From assembly GCA_013112725.1 (NCBI GenBank), contig JABFFZ010000013.1, positions 23,465-87,464 on the forward strand: a stretch of DNA of 64,000 nucleotides, written 5' to 3'. The notes beneath the pieces were generated by a model that saw only the letters and a program-made list of their open reading frames with translations, had not been told where the DNA came from and did not search any database. This document shows, piece by piece, positions 25,801-34,504 of the stretch. The stretch's first letter is position 1. Each line of letters begins with the position of its first letter. The stretch comes from Chloroflexota bacterium. Its GTDB lineage: Bacteria > Chloroflexota > Anaerolineae > Promineifilales > Promineifilaceae. The translations under genes and the position numbers were made by a program.

Positions 25801-27633
25801 GTGGTGGTGGGTGACAGCCGCCAGTTGCCGCCAACGTCGTTTTTTGAGCGGATTGTGGGGGAAGAGAGTGAGAGAGCAGGAGATTGGGAGATTGATGAGT
25901 CTCCCAATCTCCCAATCTCCCAATCTCCTGAAAGTATTCTCGATTTATTTTGCTCCCAAAACGCCCCCCAGCGCATGTTACGCTGGCATTATCGCAGCCG
26001 CCATGAATCGCTGATCGCCATTTCTAACCGGGCTTTTTATGAGCGCCAACTGGTCATTTTCCCCAGCCCGGATGCGGGGCGGCAGGAGTTAGGGCTGCGG
26101 CTGCATGTCCAGCCGCACACCGTGTATGACCGGGGGCGCAGCCGGACGAACCCGGAAGAGGCGCGCCTGGTGGCCGAAGCGGTAATGGCCCATGCACGGG
26201 CGCAGCTGGCTGCCGCCGTGCCGCTGAGTCTGGGGGTGGTGGCGTTTAGCGCCAGCCAGAGCGAGGCGGTGCGGGATCAGGTGGAGCGGCTGCGCCGGGC
26301 CGACTCATCGGCGGAATCTTTCTTCGCTCACCGGTCAGAACCGTTTTTTGTGAAGAATTTGGAGAATGTACAGGGGGATGAGCGGGATGTGATTTTGATT
26401 AGCATGGGTTACGGCCGTGCTGCCGATGGCTCCTTGTCACTCAACTTTGGACCGCTGAACCTGCCGGGTGGGGAACGGCGGCTGAATGTATTGATCACCC
26501 GTGCCCGGCAGCGGTGCGAGATTTTTGCTAACTTTGCGCCGGATGAACTGGATACAGATCGGGTGACAGCGCGCAGCATCACCGTCCTCAAACAGTATTT
26601 ACAGTTTGCCCAAACCGGCCAACTGCCCCAATTAGCGCCCGACCAGGTATCTCAGGCAGCGCCATTTGAAGAAGTGGTGGCGGCTGTATTGCAGGCGCAG
26701 GGACATCGGGTGGCACACCGGGTAGGGGATGGGCCGATGCGTGTGGACCTGGCGGTGCTGGACGAGGCGCGGCCAGGATATTACCAGATGGGGCTGGAAT
26801 GTGATGGCGACAATTACCACCTGGCACGTTCGGCGCGGGATCGGGATCGGATTCAGGCGCAGGTGTTGGCCCATCTGGGCTGGCGCGTGGGGCGGGTGTG
26901 GAGCCATGCCTGGTGGCGTGACCCGGCGGCGGAACAGGCACGGCTGCTGGCGATGATTGAAGGGAAAAATGAGGAGATGGCATGGCCGTTTCCCCCTCCT
27001 GTACCCTTGTTACGCTATGAGATATTGGACACGGCCGTTGTTCCCCGCCCCATCCCCGATTACCAGACTGCCCGGATTGAACTGCCCACAAGAAAAAGTT
27101 CCTTTCACAGCCGGTACCGGGAAAAAGCCGCTTTTCGAGATGAGGTGCGGCAGCAGTTGGAAACGGTAGTAGCGGTAGAATCGCCGGTTCACGTCCGGGA
27201 AGCGATGCGGCGGTTGTGGCAGGCCGCCGGTTATAAGGTACTGAATACGAATGACGATCTGACCAACTGGATTGTGGACAATGGGGTGGCGCACGGCCGT
27301 ATACAGCGGCGCGGTGATTTTTTGTGGACGATGACGGGGGAACGGCCGTTGGTGCGTAATCGGGCGCAGTTACCGGCGGTGTCGCGCAAGTTTGAATTCA
27401 TAGCGCCGGAAGAGGTAGAAGAAGCGGTGCTGCTGGTTGTTTACGACGCGGTGGGTATTACCAGAGAGGAAATACCACCGACAGTAGGGCGATTGCTTGG
27501 TTTCCGGCAGGTGGGCGAGGGGGTGACAACGGCCGTGCAAACGGCGGTAGAGCGGTTGATCAAGAAGGGGTGGGTGACGGCCGTTGGGGGGCAGTTATCC
27601 ACATCTGTTGACTTATTACAACAAAACTCTTGA
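22900..27633 (+). CDS. DUF4011 / superfamily 1 helicase / Vsr-like nuclease / DUF3320 protein
   Basis: A very large (1577 residues) nucleic-acid enzyme. The N-terminus (RQGLLDLGLRNPLINYRPLK) is the DUF4011 signature. The helicase core has Walker A GPPGTGKSQTITNLIAEALG (about 309-316) and Walker B VIFDEASQVRP (about 945), with VVVVGDSRQLPPTSFFERIV and later SLGVVAFSASQSEAV and NVLITRARQRCEIF motifs of Upf1-like SF1 helicases. About residue 1250 a Vsr/MTES_1575-type endonuclease domain begins (VDLAVLDEARPGYYQMGLEC, with ECDGDNYH and later HLGWRVGRVWS). DUF3320 (RREGDFLW-like, LPAVSRKFEFIAPEEVEEAV) ends the protein. Comparable helicase-Vsr fusions have been implicated in phage defence, which makes that a plausible role. 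An in-frame repeat (25877-25930) interrupts the helicase core. Confidence 0.88.
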   Translation: MDQIHARLEATRQGLLDLGLRNPLINYRPLKARGLEIIHEKPVHIVRLLVGEAAVFTFLPQPETAADASDLAGQPATAPFTDSHLQTPYSSAELQKRLLNSYCTAVAVIEEQGVNILYLALGMLHWQETPDAATVRCAPLLLIPVTLTRDSAGSRFYLAYTGAEIQDNLSLRLKLAADFGLILPELPPADLPDVAAYFAQVSQTVHAMPGWLVDDTAVALGFFSFSKLLMMADLDPANWPVDRRPANHPILRALLHPDGFNEAGGITDDAFLDDLLPLANSFQVVDADSSQMQAILDVNNGRNLVIQGPPGTGKSQTITNLIAEALGQGKTVLFVAEKMAALDVVKGRLDEIGLGDAALELHSHKSTKRGFLAELARTLQLGQPQADGRLQNGRLPAINDLTQLRARLNNYSRALNEPIGHSSVTLYEAYGRALQLQSRLAGFAPLPTLNQSLMQNWSKETMQARLAQVTALQTCLQQMGIPAAHPLAGSKCQACDDTAVSIIRQHSQDALHALARQLTASAELAQHLGTAVPPTPADLDKLLFDTRQLLLAPTLYAVDIHAEAWRTQAEPLLAALEAGQQMARAHAEFDTWLIPEAWAQEVLSIRQGLMAGPTWWRSLSGRYRQARQQLTGLCRRTLPDSWEGQMAMVDAILDVQRARPLLAHMTPLLAELFTVRWQKEESDWTALLRVGHWLVGMHRDIEARQIDPALLDYAARGVHGDWLRPAIVVIEEMRQEVGTAVNHLFTCLQFDESLRLGPKQTFADVPYAEQQTILTQIHAAAERLPEIVAYNQATNQLRAAGLTDLAEIAHTWAHGPAHLADLFTLAWLTSLIKKADATHPQLAQANSAAQDETIRQFQELDREFLVTNRVRLAHSHWQSLPRYAAAGQMGLLQAEMGKQRQHKPVRVLMKEAGQAIQRIKPLFMMSPLSIAAFLPPGSVTFDLVIFDEASQVRPVDAFGAILRSRQVVVVGDSRQLPPTSFFERIVGEESERAGDWEIDESPNLPISQSPESILDLFCSQNAPQRMLRWHYRSRHESLIAISNRAFYERQLVIFPSPDAGRQELGLRLHVQPHTVYDRGRSRTNPEEARLVAEAVMAHARAQLAAAVPLSLGVVAFSASQSEAVRDQVERLRRADSSAESFFAHRSEPFFVKNLENVQGDERDVILISMGYGRAADGSLSLNFGPLNLPGGERRLNVLITRARQRCEIFANFAPDELDTDRVTARSITVLKQYLQFAQTGQLPQLAPDQVSQAAPFEEVVAAVLQAQGHRVAHRVGDGPMRVDLAVLDEARPGYYQMGLECDGDNYHLARSARDRDRIQAQVLAHLGWRVGRVWSHAWWRDPAAEQARLLAMIEGKNEEMAWPFPPPVPLLRYEILDTAVVPRPIPDYQTARIELPTRKSSFHSRYREKAAFRDEVRQQLETVVAVESPVHVREAMRRLWQAAGYKVLNTNDDLTNWIVDNGVAHGRIQRRGDFLWTMTGERPLVRNRAQLPAVSRKFEFIAPEEVEEAVLLVVYDAVGITREEIPPTVGRLLGFRQVGEGVTTAVQTAVERLIKKGWVTAVGGQLSTSVDLLQQNS
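25877..25930. repeat. GAGATTGG-type hairpin (family C) inside the helicase gene
   Basis: Arms CAGGAGATTGGGAGA and TCTCCCAATCTCCTG are exact inverted copies, with additional CCCAATCTC words between them. The element is in frame and adds about 18 residues (AGDWEIDESPNLPISQSPE) just after the VVGDSRQLPPTSFFERIV motif, in a region that is normally a variable loop of SF1 helicases. Confidence 0.85.
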
Positions 27634-27679
27634 CAGTTGCGTGGTTTTGTTGTATTTTTACAACAAATAATTTGTTGTA
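27617..27679 (+). promoter_or_regulatory. Promoter and TTGTTGTA operator array for HTH gene
   Basis: Four copies of the 8-mer TTGTTGTA/TACAACAA occur: 27617-27624 (reverse), 27647-27654 (forward), 27659-27666 (reverse) and 27672-27679 (forward). The middle two form a palindrome with a 4-base spacer. A TTGACA (27630-27635), N17, TATTTT (27653-27658) promoter overlaps the palindrome and begins inside the last codons of the helicase gene. This is the arrangement of an autorepressed promoter. Confidence 0.6.
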
Positions 27680-27723
27680 CTATCCCGCATCGGTGTAGAT
27701 GTTTCCCAAATTAACGAGATGCA

Positions 27724-27936
27724 ATGAGTAAGGAAGATTTGCTGGAAAGTTATGCAGGCGTCCCGGAAGTGGCAAAACGTCTCAATGTTCATCCCGAATC
27801 CGTCAGGCGTCTCATCCGGCAAGGCAAACTCCCTGCCATCAAATTTGGGAACAAATGGCTGGTAGAAAAAGCGACATTGGAACAATACGCCAGCCGTTAT
27901 GACCCACGCCCAGGGAACAAAGCAACATTGCTGTAA
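27724..27936 (+). CDS. Small helix-turn-helix (excisionase/MerR-like) DNA-binding protein
   Basis: A 70-residue protein made almost entirely of one winged helix-turn-helix of the HTH_17/excisionase family: YAGVPEVAKRLNVHPESVRR and LIRQGKLPAIKFGNKWLVEK, in which the first helices select the site and GNKW is the wing. Such proteins act as transcription regulators or recombination directionality factors. No integrase is nearby, so regulation is more likely. The upstream TTGTTGTA array is a natural candidate for its operator. It lies between the helicase and ftsZ on the same strand and could co-regulate ftsZ, but no direct evidence shows this. Confidence 0.85.
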   Translation: MSKEDLLESYAGVPEVAKRLNVHPESVRRLIRQGKLPAIKFGNKWLVEKATLEQYASRYDPRPGNKATLL

Positions 27937-27951
27937 GGGACATAAACAGCC

Positions 27952-28002
27952 GATAAGGAATAAACCGGTCGTAACCGGGAAGAGGGTGGTTTATTCCTTA
28001 TC
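27952..28002 (+). terminator. Hairpin between HTH gene and ftsZ
   Basis: Perfect 15-base arms GATAAGGAATAAACC (27952-27966) and GGTTTATTCCTTATC (27988-28002) with a 21-base loop. There is no T run, so it may be an attenuator or processing site in the ftsZ leader rather than a terminator. Confidence 0.6.
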
Positions 28003-28038
28003 CTGTTATCCCACCGAAGTGCAGAAGAGGGTTTACCC

Positions 28039-29187
28039 ATGCAAAGAACACCAGAATTAGAAAATGTAGCCTGCATTCGTGTTATCGGTGTTGGGGGCGG
28101 CGGTTGTAACGCTGTCAACCGCATGATCAAAGAAGGGATCAACGGCGTTGATTTCATAGCCATCAACACCGACAACCAGGCTCTTCTGCTGGCTAACGCC
28201 CCCAAACGGGTGCGCATCGGCGAAAAATTGACGCGCGGCCTGGGCGCGGGCGGCCATCCTGAGGTGGGCGAAAAAGCAGCCGAAGAATCCGTAGATGAAC
28301 TGTATGAAGTGTTGAAAGGCTCAGACATGGTGTTTATTACGGCGGGCATGGGTGGCGGTACAGGAACGGGTGCGGCGCATGTGGTGGCTCGCGTGGCCCG
28401 TGAGCAGGGTGCGCTGACAATTGGGGTGGTGACACGGCCGTTTCTCTTTGAAGGCAGTAAACGCTCCACCTCCGCCGAACAGGGCATTGAAAAATTGAAA
28501 GAGCAGGTAGACACGCTTATTGTCATTCCCAATGATCGCCTGCTGGAACTGACCGACCGCCGCATGTCGCTGGCCGACTCCTTTAACATGGCCGATGACG
28601 TGCTGCGCCAAGGTATTCAAGGGATTAGCGAACTGATTACCGTGCCCGGCCTGATTAACCTGGACTTTGCCGATGTGAAGGCGATTATGTCCCAGGGTGG
28701 AGCCGCGCTGATGGCGATTGGGCACGGCGAGGGTGAAGAACGCGCGCGCATTGCGGCCGAACAGGCGATTAGCTCTCGTTTGCTGGATGTGACCATTGAT
28801 GGCGCACAGGGCATTTTGTTTAATGTGACCGGCGGCCCCAGCCTGAGCCTGTATGATGTGAATCAGGCCGCTGCTATTATTCGGGAAACGGCGCACCCGG
28901 ATGCAAATATGATTTTTGGCGCGGTGATTGATGAGACGATGGGTGATGAAATGCGGGTGACGGTGATTGCCACCGGTTTTGAGCGAACGATGTCTCGCCG
29001 CCAGATGTTGCAAACGCAGTACGGCCGTCCCGCAGCGCCCCCGATCAGCCAATCACGTCCACAACCGCAGCCACAGCCCGTGGTGGTATCGGCCGCACCG
29101 CCCGCGCGTGAGCCAGAACCAGAACCGGTACAACCACGTTTTGCGCCTAATAATTTGGAAATCCCGGCCTTTCTACGCCGGCGATAA
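28039..29187 (+). CDS. ftsZ: Cell division protein FtsZ
   Basis: Tubulin-like GTPase that polymerises into the division ring. The 382 residues contain the tubulin signature GGGTGTG (105-111), the N-terminal GTP loop [18 protein letters not shown] segment at 16-30, the catalytic T7 loop NLDFAD (207-212), and a C-terminal peptide IPAFLRRR, the conserved tail that recruits FtsA/ZipA-type partners, after a Pro/Gln-rich linker. The ribosome site GAAGAGGG precedes the ATG. The gene is not in a dcw cluster here: its neighbours are a helicase, a small HTH gene and a regulator, so ftsZ expression seems to be set locally, perhaps by the hairpin and the HTH protein upstream. Confidence 0.98.
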   Translation: MQRTPELENVACIRVIGVGGGGCNAVNRMIKEGINGVDFIAINTDNQALLLANAPKRVRIGEKLTRGLGAGGHPEVGEKAAEESVDELYEVLKGSDMVFITAGMGGGTGTGAAHVVARVAREQGALTIGVVTRPFLFEGSKRSTSAEQGIEKLKEQVDTLIVIPNDRLLELTDRRMSLADSFNMADDVLRQGIQGISELITVPGLINLDFADVKAIMSQGGAALMAIGHGEGEERARIAAEQAISSRLLDVTIDGAQGILFNVTGGPSLSLYDVNQAAAIIRETAHPDANMIFGAVIDETMGDEMRVTVIATGFERTMSRRQMLQTQYGRPAAPPISQSRPQPQPQPVVVSAAPPAREPEPEPVQPRFAPNNLEIPAFLRRR

Positions 29188-30107
29188 GCGGCCTTCTTTA
29201 ACTGTTACTGGCTGTGGCCGGTCTCTGACTGTGCCACCTCATAGCCGCCAACACCGCAACTACCCTACCTGATTTGGTAGTTGGACAGCGCTCCTTTTTT
29301 TGTTCGGTGGTTTGTAACTTCGTTACAAATCACTACACATCCCCTCTGCACCGCTCCCCCTGTTTATGCAGGGCAGGGGGAGCACCTCTTTTTTTACCCA
29401 ATCAAACATTAGCCACATCGCTCCACGTAGGTGTGGTATGACCGGTTGATGGCTCTAGTCCCGTCTTCCCGCAATAACAGTTACGTTGAGTCTGGAAATT
29501 GGCTGAAGACCGGATGATCTGGCAGGCAACAAACAAATGGGTTGTGCGCCTGCCAGACCGTCATGGCACATGTGGCACGTATACAATAGCTGCTCTTTTA
29601 TCTCAGCAATTCTCAATTTACCAAGAGCCAGCGATTAAAATCGCGCCTACAGAGAGCAAAGCCCACCTGCGTGGGCTAGTCACCAGTCGGCGCAGGCCGA
29701 CTTTGCCTTTTGTAGGTGCAGATTTATCTGCCGGAGCCAGCCAAATTGAGTGACGACCAGACATCTGATTTCTCAAAGAAATCGGATGTCTGGCACGAAC
29801 GAGTGGAAATATCATTTCCATAAGAGAATTGCTGCTTTTATACCAACAAAGGGCATAATCTGACATTTTAGCCGGCGGTTGAAACCGCGCCTACACGTGC
29901 AAAGTCGGCCTTCGACGACTGGGCCCCAGACCGCGCAGGCGGTCTTTGCACTTGTTGCCGCGAATTCCATTCGCCGGGCAAAATGACACTTTATGGCCTT
30001 TGACAGTATATCTTCTTTGCCTTCGCAAATATGAGTAAACTCTGTATACTCGACGACAGATGCATTTTAGGGGTTAATCGTCGAGAAACGGAGGTAAAAG
30101 AGAGACA
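29188..30107. repeat. 920-bp intergenic region: terminators and dispersed repeats
   Basis: No gene is supportable. After ftsZ come a stem CAACTACC/GGTAGTTG (29258-29285) with a T tract, and a second stem GCTCCCCCT/AGGGGGAGC (29353-29383) with a T run, both likely ftsZ terminators. Further on are a TCTGGCAGGC/GCCTGCCAGA hairpin (29518-29557), an imperfect 17-base-arm hairpin CCAGACATC.../...GATGTCTGG (29757-29793), and REP-like sequences (29637-29735, 29870-29960) built on GCGCCTACA, CGGCGGTTGAAACCGCGCC and GTGCAAAG words. A promoter for the next gene closes the region. Confidence 0.65.
30022..30050 (+). promoter_or_regulatory. Promoter for SARP regulator
   Basis: TTCGCA (30022-30027), a 17-base spacer and TATACT (30045-30050). 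The transcript would start near 30057, giving a 50-base leader that ends in the ribosome site ACGGAGGTAAAAG. Confidence 0.5.
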
Positions 30108-33100
30108 ATGACACAGAATTTAGCGCCTGTCACCTCCAAAAAACTTTGGTTAAAGTTATTAGGAGCGCCATCGGTTTTCATTGGGGAAGAGCCGGTCACG
30201 GGTTTTGTTTCCAATAAAGCAACGGCTTTGTTCTTTTATCTGGCAGCCACCGGGAAATCCCACACACGGGAAACATTAGCCGGTTTGTTGTGGGGGGATA
30301 GCGATGAAGAGCGTGCGCGTAAAAACTTGCGCGATGTGCTGTTCAATTTGCGCCCCATCGTGGGTAATTATCTGCTTATTTCCCGGCAGACGATTGAGCT
30401 GAACATGGCCGCGAACCATGATGTGGATGTGGTGCGGTTCACAACCATGCTGAAAGAGTTAGGTGATGTGGAAAATCCCTCCCTATCCCCGGCTGCAATG
30501 ATTTTGCTCCGGGAAGCGGTTGATTTGTACAGAGGCGAATTTCTCGAGGGGTTTCATATTTCACAATCGCCAGATTTTGCGATGTGGGTGATAGAAGAAA
30601 GGGAACGGCTGCGGATGTTGGCCGTGCAATCTTTGCATATTTTAACGGAATACCTGACCCAGCAAGGCAATACCGCCTTAGGAATCAAATACGCCACCCG
30701 CTTATTGGCGTTGGAACCCTGGCGAGAGGAAACACACCGGCAGTTGATGTATTTGTTGGTCTGGAGTGGGCAGCGCAGCGCGGCATTGGCGCAGTATGAA
30801 ACGTGCCGGCGGTTGTTAAGGGAAAATCTAGGGGTTGAACCGGAGCCAGAAACGCAGCAGTTGTACGAGAGTATTTTACGTGGCGACCTGATTCTGGTGC
30901 ATACCACATGGCCCGCCGGAGAAAAGCTGCTCACCAAAAGCGTGGCCCACAACTTACCGGCGCCATTGACCCGGTTTGTGGGGCGTGAGGCTGATCTGGC
31001 GGAAATTGTTGACCGGCTGCTGGATCCTGACTGCCGGTTGATGACAATTGTGGGGCCGGGTGGGGTAGGCAAAACTCGTCTGGCTCTTCAGGCGGTGCAG
31101 AAACTACTGCCGCCGCAGCAGATGCCGACTGCTTTTACTGATGGCGTTTACCTGGTACGGCTGGCTTCTGTGGAACAAAATGAACTCAATCGGAGTGTTA
31201 CCGCCGCGACGAACTTTAACCCGATAGCAGCGGCTATCGCTGATGCTTTGCAACTGACGCTGCGTGACCCGGAAGCGCCCACTTCACGTATTCAAAATTA
31301 TCTACGGGAAAAAGAGATTCTGTTAGTGATGGATAATTTTGAGCATCTGGCGGCGGCCGCCAGTTATGTGACGGCGTTGTTGGCGGCTGCCCCTCGGCTC
31401 AAGATATTGGTTACATCACGCAGTCGTTTGAATGTGCGCGGGGAGCAGGTGTACTTGTTGGAGGGGCTGCCATTTCCAACCGATGTGGCGGATACGCTGT
31501 CCTGGCAGGGATATAGTTCGGTGCAGTTGTTTTTGCAGACGGCGCGGGCGGTGGATGCGGGTTTTACATTGTCGCCGGCGGAGCAAACGGCCGTCGTTCG
31601 CATTTGTCAGTTGGTGAATGGATTGCCTTTGGGGATTGAGTTGGCCGCCAGTTGGGTGCGGGTGCTTTCTTGCCAGGATATTGTGCAGGAATTGGCGCAA
31701 AATTTGCGTTTTTTGAGTGCCACCATGCACGATGTGCCAGAAAGACACCGCAGTTTATGGGCTGTCTTCTCCTATTCCTGGAATATGCTCACGGGCGCAG
31801 AACAACAAGCAATGCGGCAGCTTTCTGTATTTCGCAACGGCTTTTCGCGGGAAGCGGCCGAGGCGGTAGCCGGGGTTTCTTTACCGGTATTGTTGAAGCT
31901 AATAGACCATTCATTTGTACGGCGGGTGATGGGGGCGATGGGCAAACCACGCTTTGAGATATTGGAAGTGCTGCGTTTGTATGTGGCCGAACATTTACAG
32001 CAGAATCCGGGGGAGGGAATGGCCGTACACGGCCGTCACCAGGATTATTTTATAGCTTTTTTGCGTCAGACGGAGCGCCGGCTGCAAAATGAGGAACAAC
32101 GGCTGGCATTGGAAGAGATTGGGGAGGAGATTGAAAACATACGGGCCGCCTGGCGGTGGGCCGTGTTGCAGCAGCAGGTAACGGCCGTCAACGAAGGATT
32201 GTCCAGCCTGTTTGATTATTATGATATGCGCAGCCGTTTTCAGGAAGGGCAGGATATGTTGCAGCGAGCCGCCGCCATGGTGGCGGCACAGCCTGACAGC
32301 GAAGAAAAACAGTTGATATGGGGACGGCTATTGGCGCGGCAGGGCTGGTTTACCTTCCACGTGGGCCGCTACGGCGAAGCGCAGCGATTGTTACAGCAGA
32401 GTGTGACAATGTTACGGCCGTTATCTTCTCTGCCCGACCTTGTTTTTTGCCTCAACTACCAGGGCGCCATCCATTACCATTTAGGTGATGACGCCCAGGC
32501 AGAAGCCTTGTGCCAGGAAGGCTTAGCTTTAAGCAGAACAGCCGATTATGAACCGGGCATGGGAATCGCCCTGAACATCCTGGCCCAAATTGCCTATCGC
32601 GCGGGGGAGTATGCCACCGCACAGGCATACAGCGAACAAAGCCTGGAAATTGTGACGCGGCTGGGCAACCCCTGGAGCCGCGCCTATTCCCTCTCCAACC
32701 TGGCACAGGTTGCCTTTGCCCGGCAGGCGTATGACGAAGCCCGGCGGCTCAACCACATCATCCTGGAAATTCGGGAAGAGATGGGGGACGTGCGCGGTAT
32801 TGCCATGTGCCTGGAGATGTTGGCGCGCACGGCCGTAGCCCAGGACCAACTGAGCGATGCCCGCACCCTTTACCAGCGCAGTCTGTACCTTTACCGCGAA
32901 ATTGGCAATCAACGGGGTATGATCTCCACCCTGGCCGGTTTAGGGCGGCTGGCCCTGCAACAGGAAGCCTACGAGATCGCCTGCGCTCACTTTGCCGATG
33001 CCCTGCAACGCGCCTTCCAACTGAAAAATGTACCTGACCTTTTAGCCATTGCTGCCGGCCTGGTGGGAGCATTATACCGGATGGGCCGCCGGGAAACGGC

Positions 33101-33182
33101 CGTGACGCTGGAAAAACTGCTGACCACAGACCCTCTTCCCCTACCCCAACTAGCCGACATAGTGCAAAAACTCCCCAAATAA
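30108..33182 (+). CDS. SARP/AfsR-like transcription regulator (BTAD-NB-ARC-TPR)
   Basis: A 1024-residue signal-integrating regulator. The N-terminus is a winged-helix DNA-binding domain (LLWGDSDEERARKNLRDVLF) followed by the bacterial transcriptional activation domain (YRGEFLEGFHISQSPDFAMW to GVEPEPETQQLYESIL). An NB-ARC ATPase follows with Walker A VGPGGVGKTRLALQ (about 313-322) and LVMDNFEHLAAAASYV, then GLPLGIELAASWVR (GLPL motif). The last 350 residues are tetratricopeptide repeats (for instance FCLNYQGAIHYHLGDDAQAE). Related proteins of Streptomyces and Chloroflexota activate nearby metabolic or defence genes; the target is unknown here. It is a stand-alone gene with its own promoter, and its 3' end abuts a bidirectional terminator. 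Confidence 0.9.
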   Translation: MTQNLAPVTSKKLWLKLLGAPSVFIGEEPVTGFVSNKATALFFYLAATGKSHTRETLAGLLWGDSDEERARKNLRDVLFNLRPIVGNYLLISRQTIELNMAANHDVDVVRFTTMLKELGDVENPSLSPAAMILLREAVDLYRGEFLEGFHISQSPDFAMWVIEERERLRMLAVQSLHILTEYLTQQGNTALGIKYATRLLALEPWREETHRQLMYLLVWSGQRSAALAQYETCRRLLRENLGVEPEPETQQLYESILRGDLILVHTTWPAGEKLLTKSVAHNLPAPLTRFVGREADLAEIVDRLLDPDCRLMTIVGPGGVGKTRLALQAVQKLLPPQQMPTAFTDGVYLVRLASVEQNELNRSVTAATNFNPIAAAIADALQLTLRDPEAPTSRIQNYLREKEILLVMDNFEHLAAAASYVTALLAAAPRLKILVTSRSRLNVRGEQVYLLEGLPFPTDVADTLSWQGYSSVQLFLQTARAVDAGFTLSPAEQTAVVRICQLVNGLPLGIELAASWVRVLSCQDIVQELAQNLRFLSATMHDVPERHRSLWAVFSYSWNMLTGAEQQAMRQLSVFRNGFSREAAEAVAGVSLPVLLKLIDHSFVRRVMGAMGKPRFEILEVLRLYVAEHLQQNPGEGMAVHGRHQDYFIAFLRQTERRLQNEEQRLALEEIGEEIENIRAAWRWAVLQQQVTAVNEGLSSLFDYYDMRSRFQEGQDMLQRAAAMVAAQPDSEEKQLIWGRLLARQGWFTFHVGRYGEAQRLLQQSVTMLRPLSSLPDLVFCLNYQGAIHYHLGDDAQAEALCQEGLALSRTADYEPGMGIALNILAQIAYRAGEYATAQAYSEQSLEIVTRLGNPWSRAYSLSNLAQVAFARQAYDEARRLNHIILEIREEMGDVRGIAMCLEMLARTAVAQDQLSDARTLYQRSLYLYREIGNQRGMISTLAGLGRLALQQEAYEIACAHFADALQRAFQLKNVPDLLAIAAGLVGALYRMGRRETAVTLEKLLTTDPLPLPQLADIVQKLPK

Positions 33183-33185
33183 AAA

Positions 33186-33211
33186 CGGCGCTGCTCTAAA
33201 AAGCAGCGCCG
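33186..33211. terminator. Bidirectional terminator between convergent genes
   Basis: Stem CGGCGCTGCT (33186-33195) and AGCAGCGCCG (33202-33211), flanked by A and T tracts on both sides, lying between the SARP gene (plus) and the fasciclin gene (minus). Confidence 0.9.
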
Positions 33212-33236
33212 CTTTATTTCCCCCGCAAAATTTACA

Positions 33237-34163
33237 TTAGGGTACCATGACAGTATCAATCACATGAATCACGCCGTTAGAAGCCTGGATATTGAACAAC
33301 ACAATGTTGGCGCCACCCACAACAACCTGCCCACCATTAAAGCTTACCGGTAGATTGGCCCCATTTAAGGTGGGAATGCGGCTGCTGTTTGCCACCTGGT
33401 TGATGCTGAGTGAGTCGCCGACCACATGATAAGTCAGAATCCTGGTCAAGTCCCCCTTGGGATCAGCCAGTAAGGCATTGATAGTTTCTTCACCCAGAGC
33501 GGCAAAAGCATCATCCGTAGGCGCAAAGACAGTGTAATCACCAGGGCTGGCAAAAACGCTGACCAGACCGGCTGCATCTAGCGCCGCCACCAGGGTATCA
33601 AAATTGCTATTAGCTACCGCAATCTCAGCGATGGTCTTGGTGGGGTCGCCCAGCGGTGAAAGGTCCAATGCATTCACCGGCGGCGGAATCACGGCATCAA
33701 TGACATGGATAATGCCGTTAGAGGCTTCAATATCGGTCATAATAATCTTGGCCGTGACGCCATCAGGGGTGGTGATAACGGCGTTGCCGCCCTTCACCGC
33801 CACATTAAACGGTTTGCCGTCAAAAGCGGTTTTTAAGGTGCCGGCTGCCAATACATCGGCGGCCTTCAAACTGCCGGGGACTACATGGTAGAGCAGAATG
33901 TTGGGCAGTGTGGCTTCCGGATCAATGCCGCTGGCAGCCAGAGCCGCAAAAGCGGCATCGGTGGGGGCAAAGACGGTGAAGGGGCCGTCACTTTCCAGCG
34001 TACTTTTCAGGCCAGCCGCTTCCACCGCGCCAACCAACTGGGTAAAGTTCCCATTTTCTTTGGCAATATCGTAGATTGTATTGCCCGATGCAGCGGTCAG
34101 GCTGCTGGTAGCCAGTACCAACAGCAGGGACATCACAACTAAAGCAGAAATTTTCTTGAACAT
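33237..34163 (-). CDS. Secreted fasciclin (FAS1) protein with two domains
   Basis: An exported 308-residue protein with a Sec signal peptide (MFKKISALVVMSLLLVLATS) and two FAS1 adhesion domains. Each shows the conserved FTVFAPTDAAFAAL-type H1 box and a closing GIIHVIDAVIPP / GVIHVIDTVMVP H2 box. Such domains mediate adhesion or matrix binding on the outside. I start at the ATG of MFKKIS, preceded by AAAGGAGTTAAAA; the longer frame has no ribosome site. The gene has no ACGGCCGT octamer, unusual for this window, and its codon use is visibly plainer, so it may be highly expressed or of different origin. Confidence 0.93.
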   Translation of the reverse strand: MFKKISALVVMSLLLVLATSSLTAASGNTIYDIAKENGNFTQLVGAVEAAGLKSTLESDGPFTVFAPTDAAFAALAASGIDPEATLPNILLYHVVPGSLKAADVLAAGTLKTAFDGKPFNVAVKGGNAVITTPDGVTAKIIMTDIEASNGIIHVIDAVIPPPVNALDLSPLGDPTKTIAEIAVANSNFDTLVAALDAAGLVSVFASPGDYTVFAPTDDAFAALGEETINALLADPKGDLTRILTYHVVGDSLSINQVANSSRIPTLNGANLPVSFNGGQVVVGGANIVLFNIQASNGVIHVIDTVMVP

Positions 34164-34504
34164 TTTTAACTCCTTTTTGGGTGTATGTTGCTTTTCAAAT
34201 TGCGCTAACAATGTCCATTATCTCCTATCCTCTGACATTGTGTACAATAGCTCATATTTGTCTAATAATTGTATATATTTTGTAAAAATATGGCGCGTGA
34301 TATCACCCACAAGACCGCGTAACCGCTACCTGCGCATATTAAAAGTACGCAGATTGTCCTGGTTTTGTATGTATTTGCCTGGGTTCCTAAGGGTTTTGTG
34401 ACCTACGGTATGATGCATGGGGCCTTTTCACGCATCATGCATCGCCATATTTTGCGCAAAATTATGGTGAGTACGTGAACACCTAAACATTATATAATTG
34501 CCCT
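34164..34504. promoter_or_regulatory. Divergent intergenic region with a short-leader promoter
   Basis: This 341-base gap between the fasciclin gene (minus) and the nucleotidyltransferase fusion (plus) is AT-rich and has no gene. A perfect TATAAT (34493-34498) ends six bases before the ATG at 34505, so that mRNA would be leaderless. Its -35 is weak. Words ACGCATCATGCATCGCC and GAACACCTAAACAT near 34430-34490 resemble the word-repeat families. Confidence 0.5.

Noticed and set aside
29499..29753. An open frame of 84 codons between ftsZ and the SARP gene.
   Set aside because: It runs through REP-like repeats and hairpins, has no ribosome site and its residues follow the repeat words.
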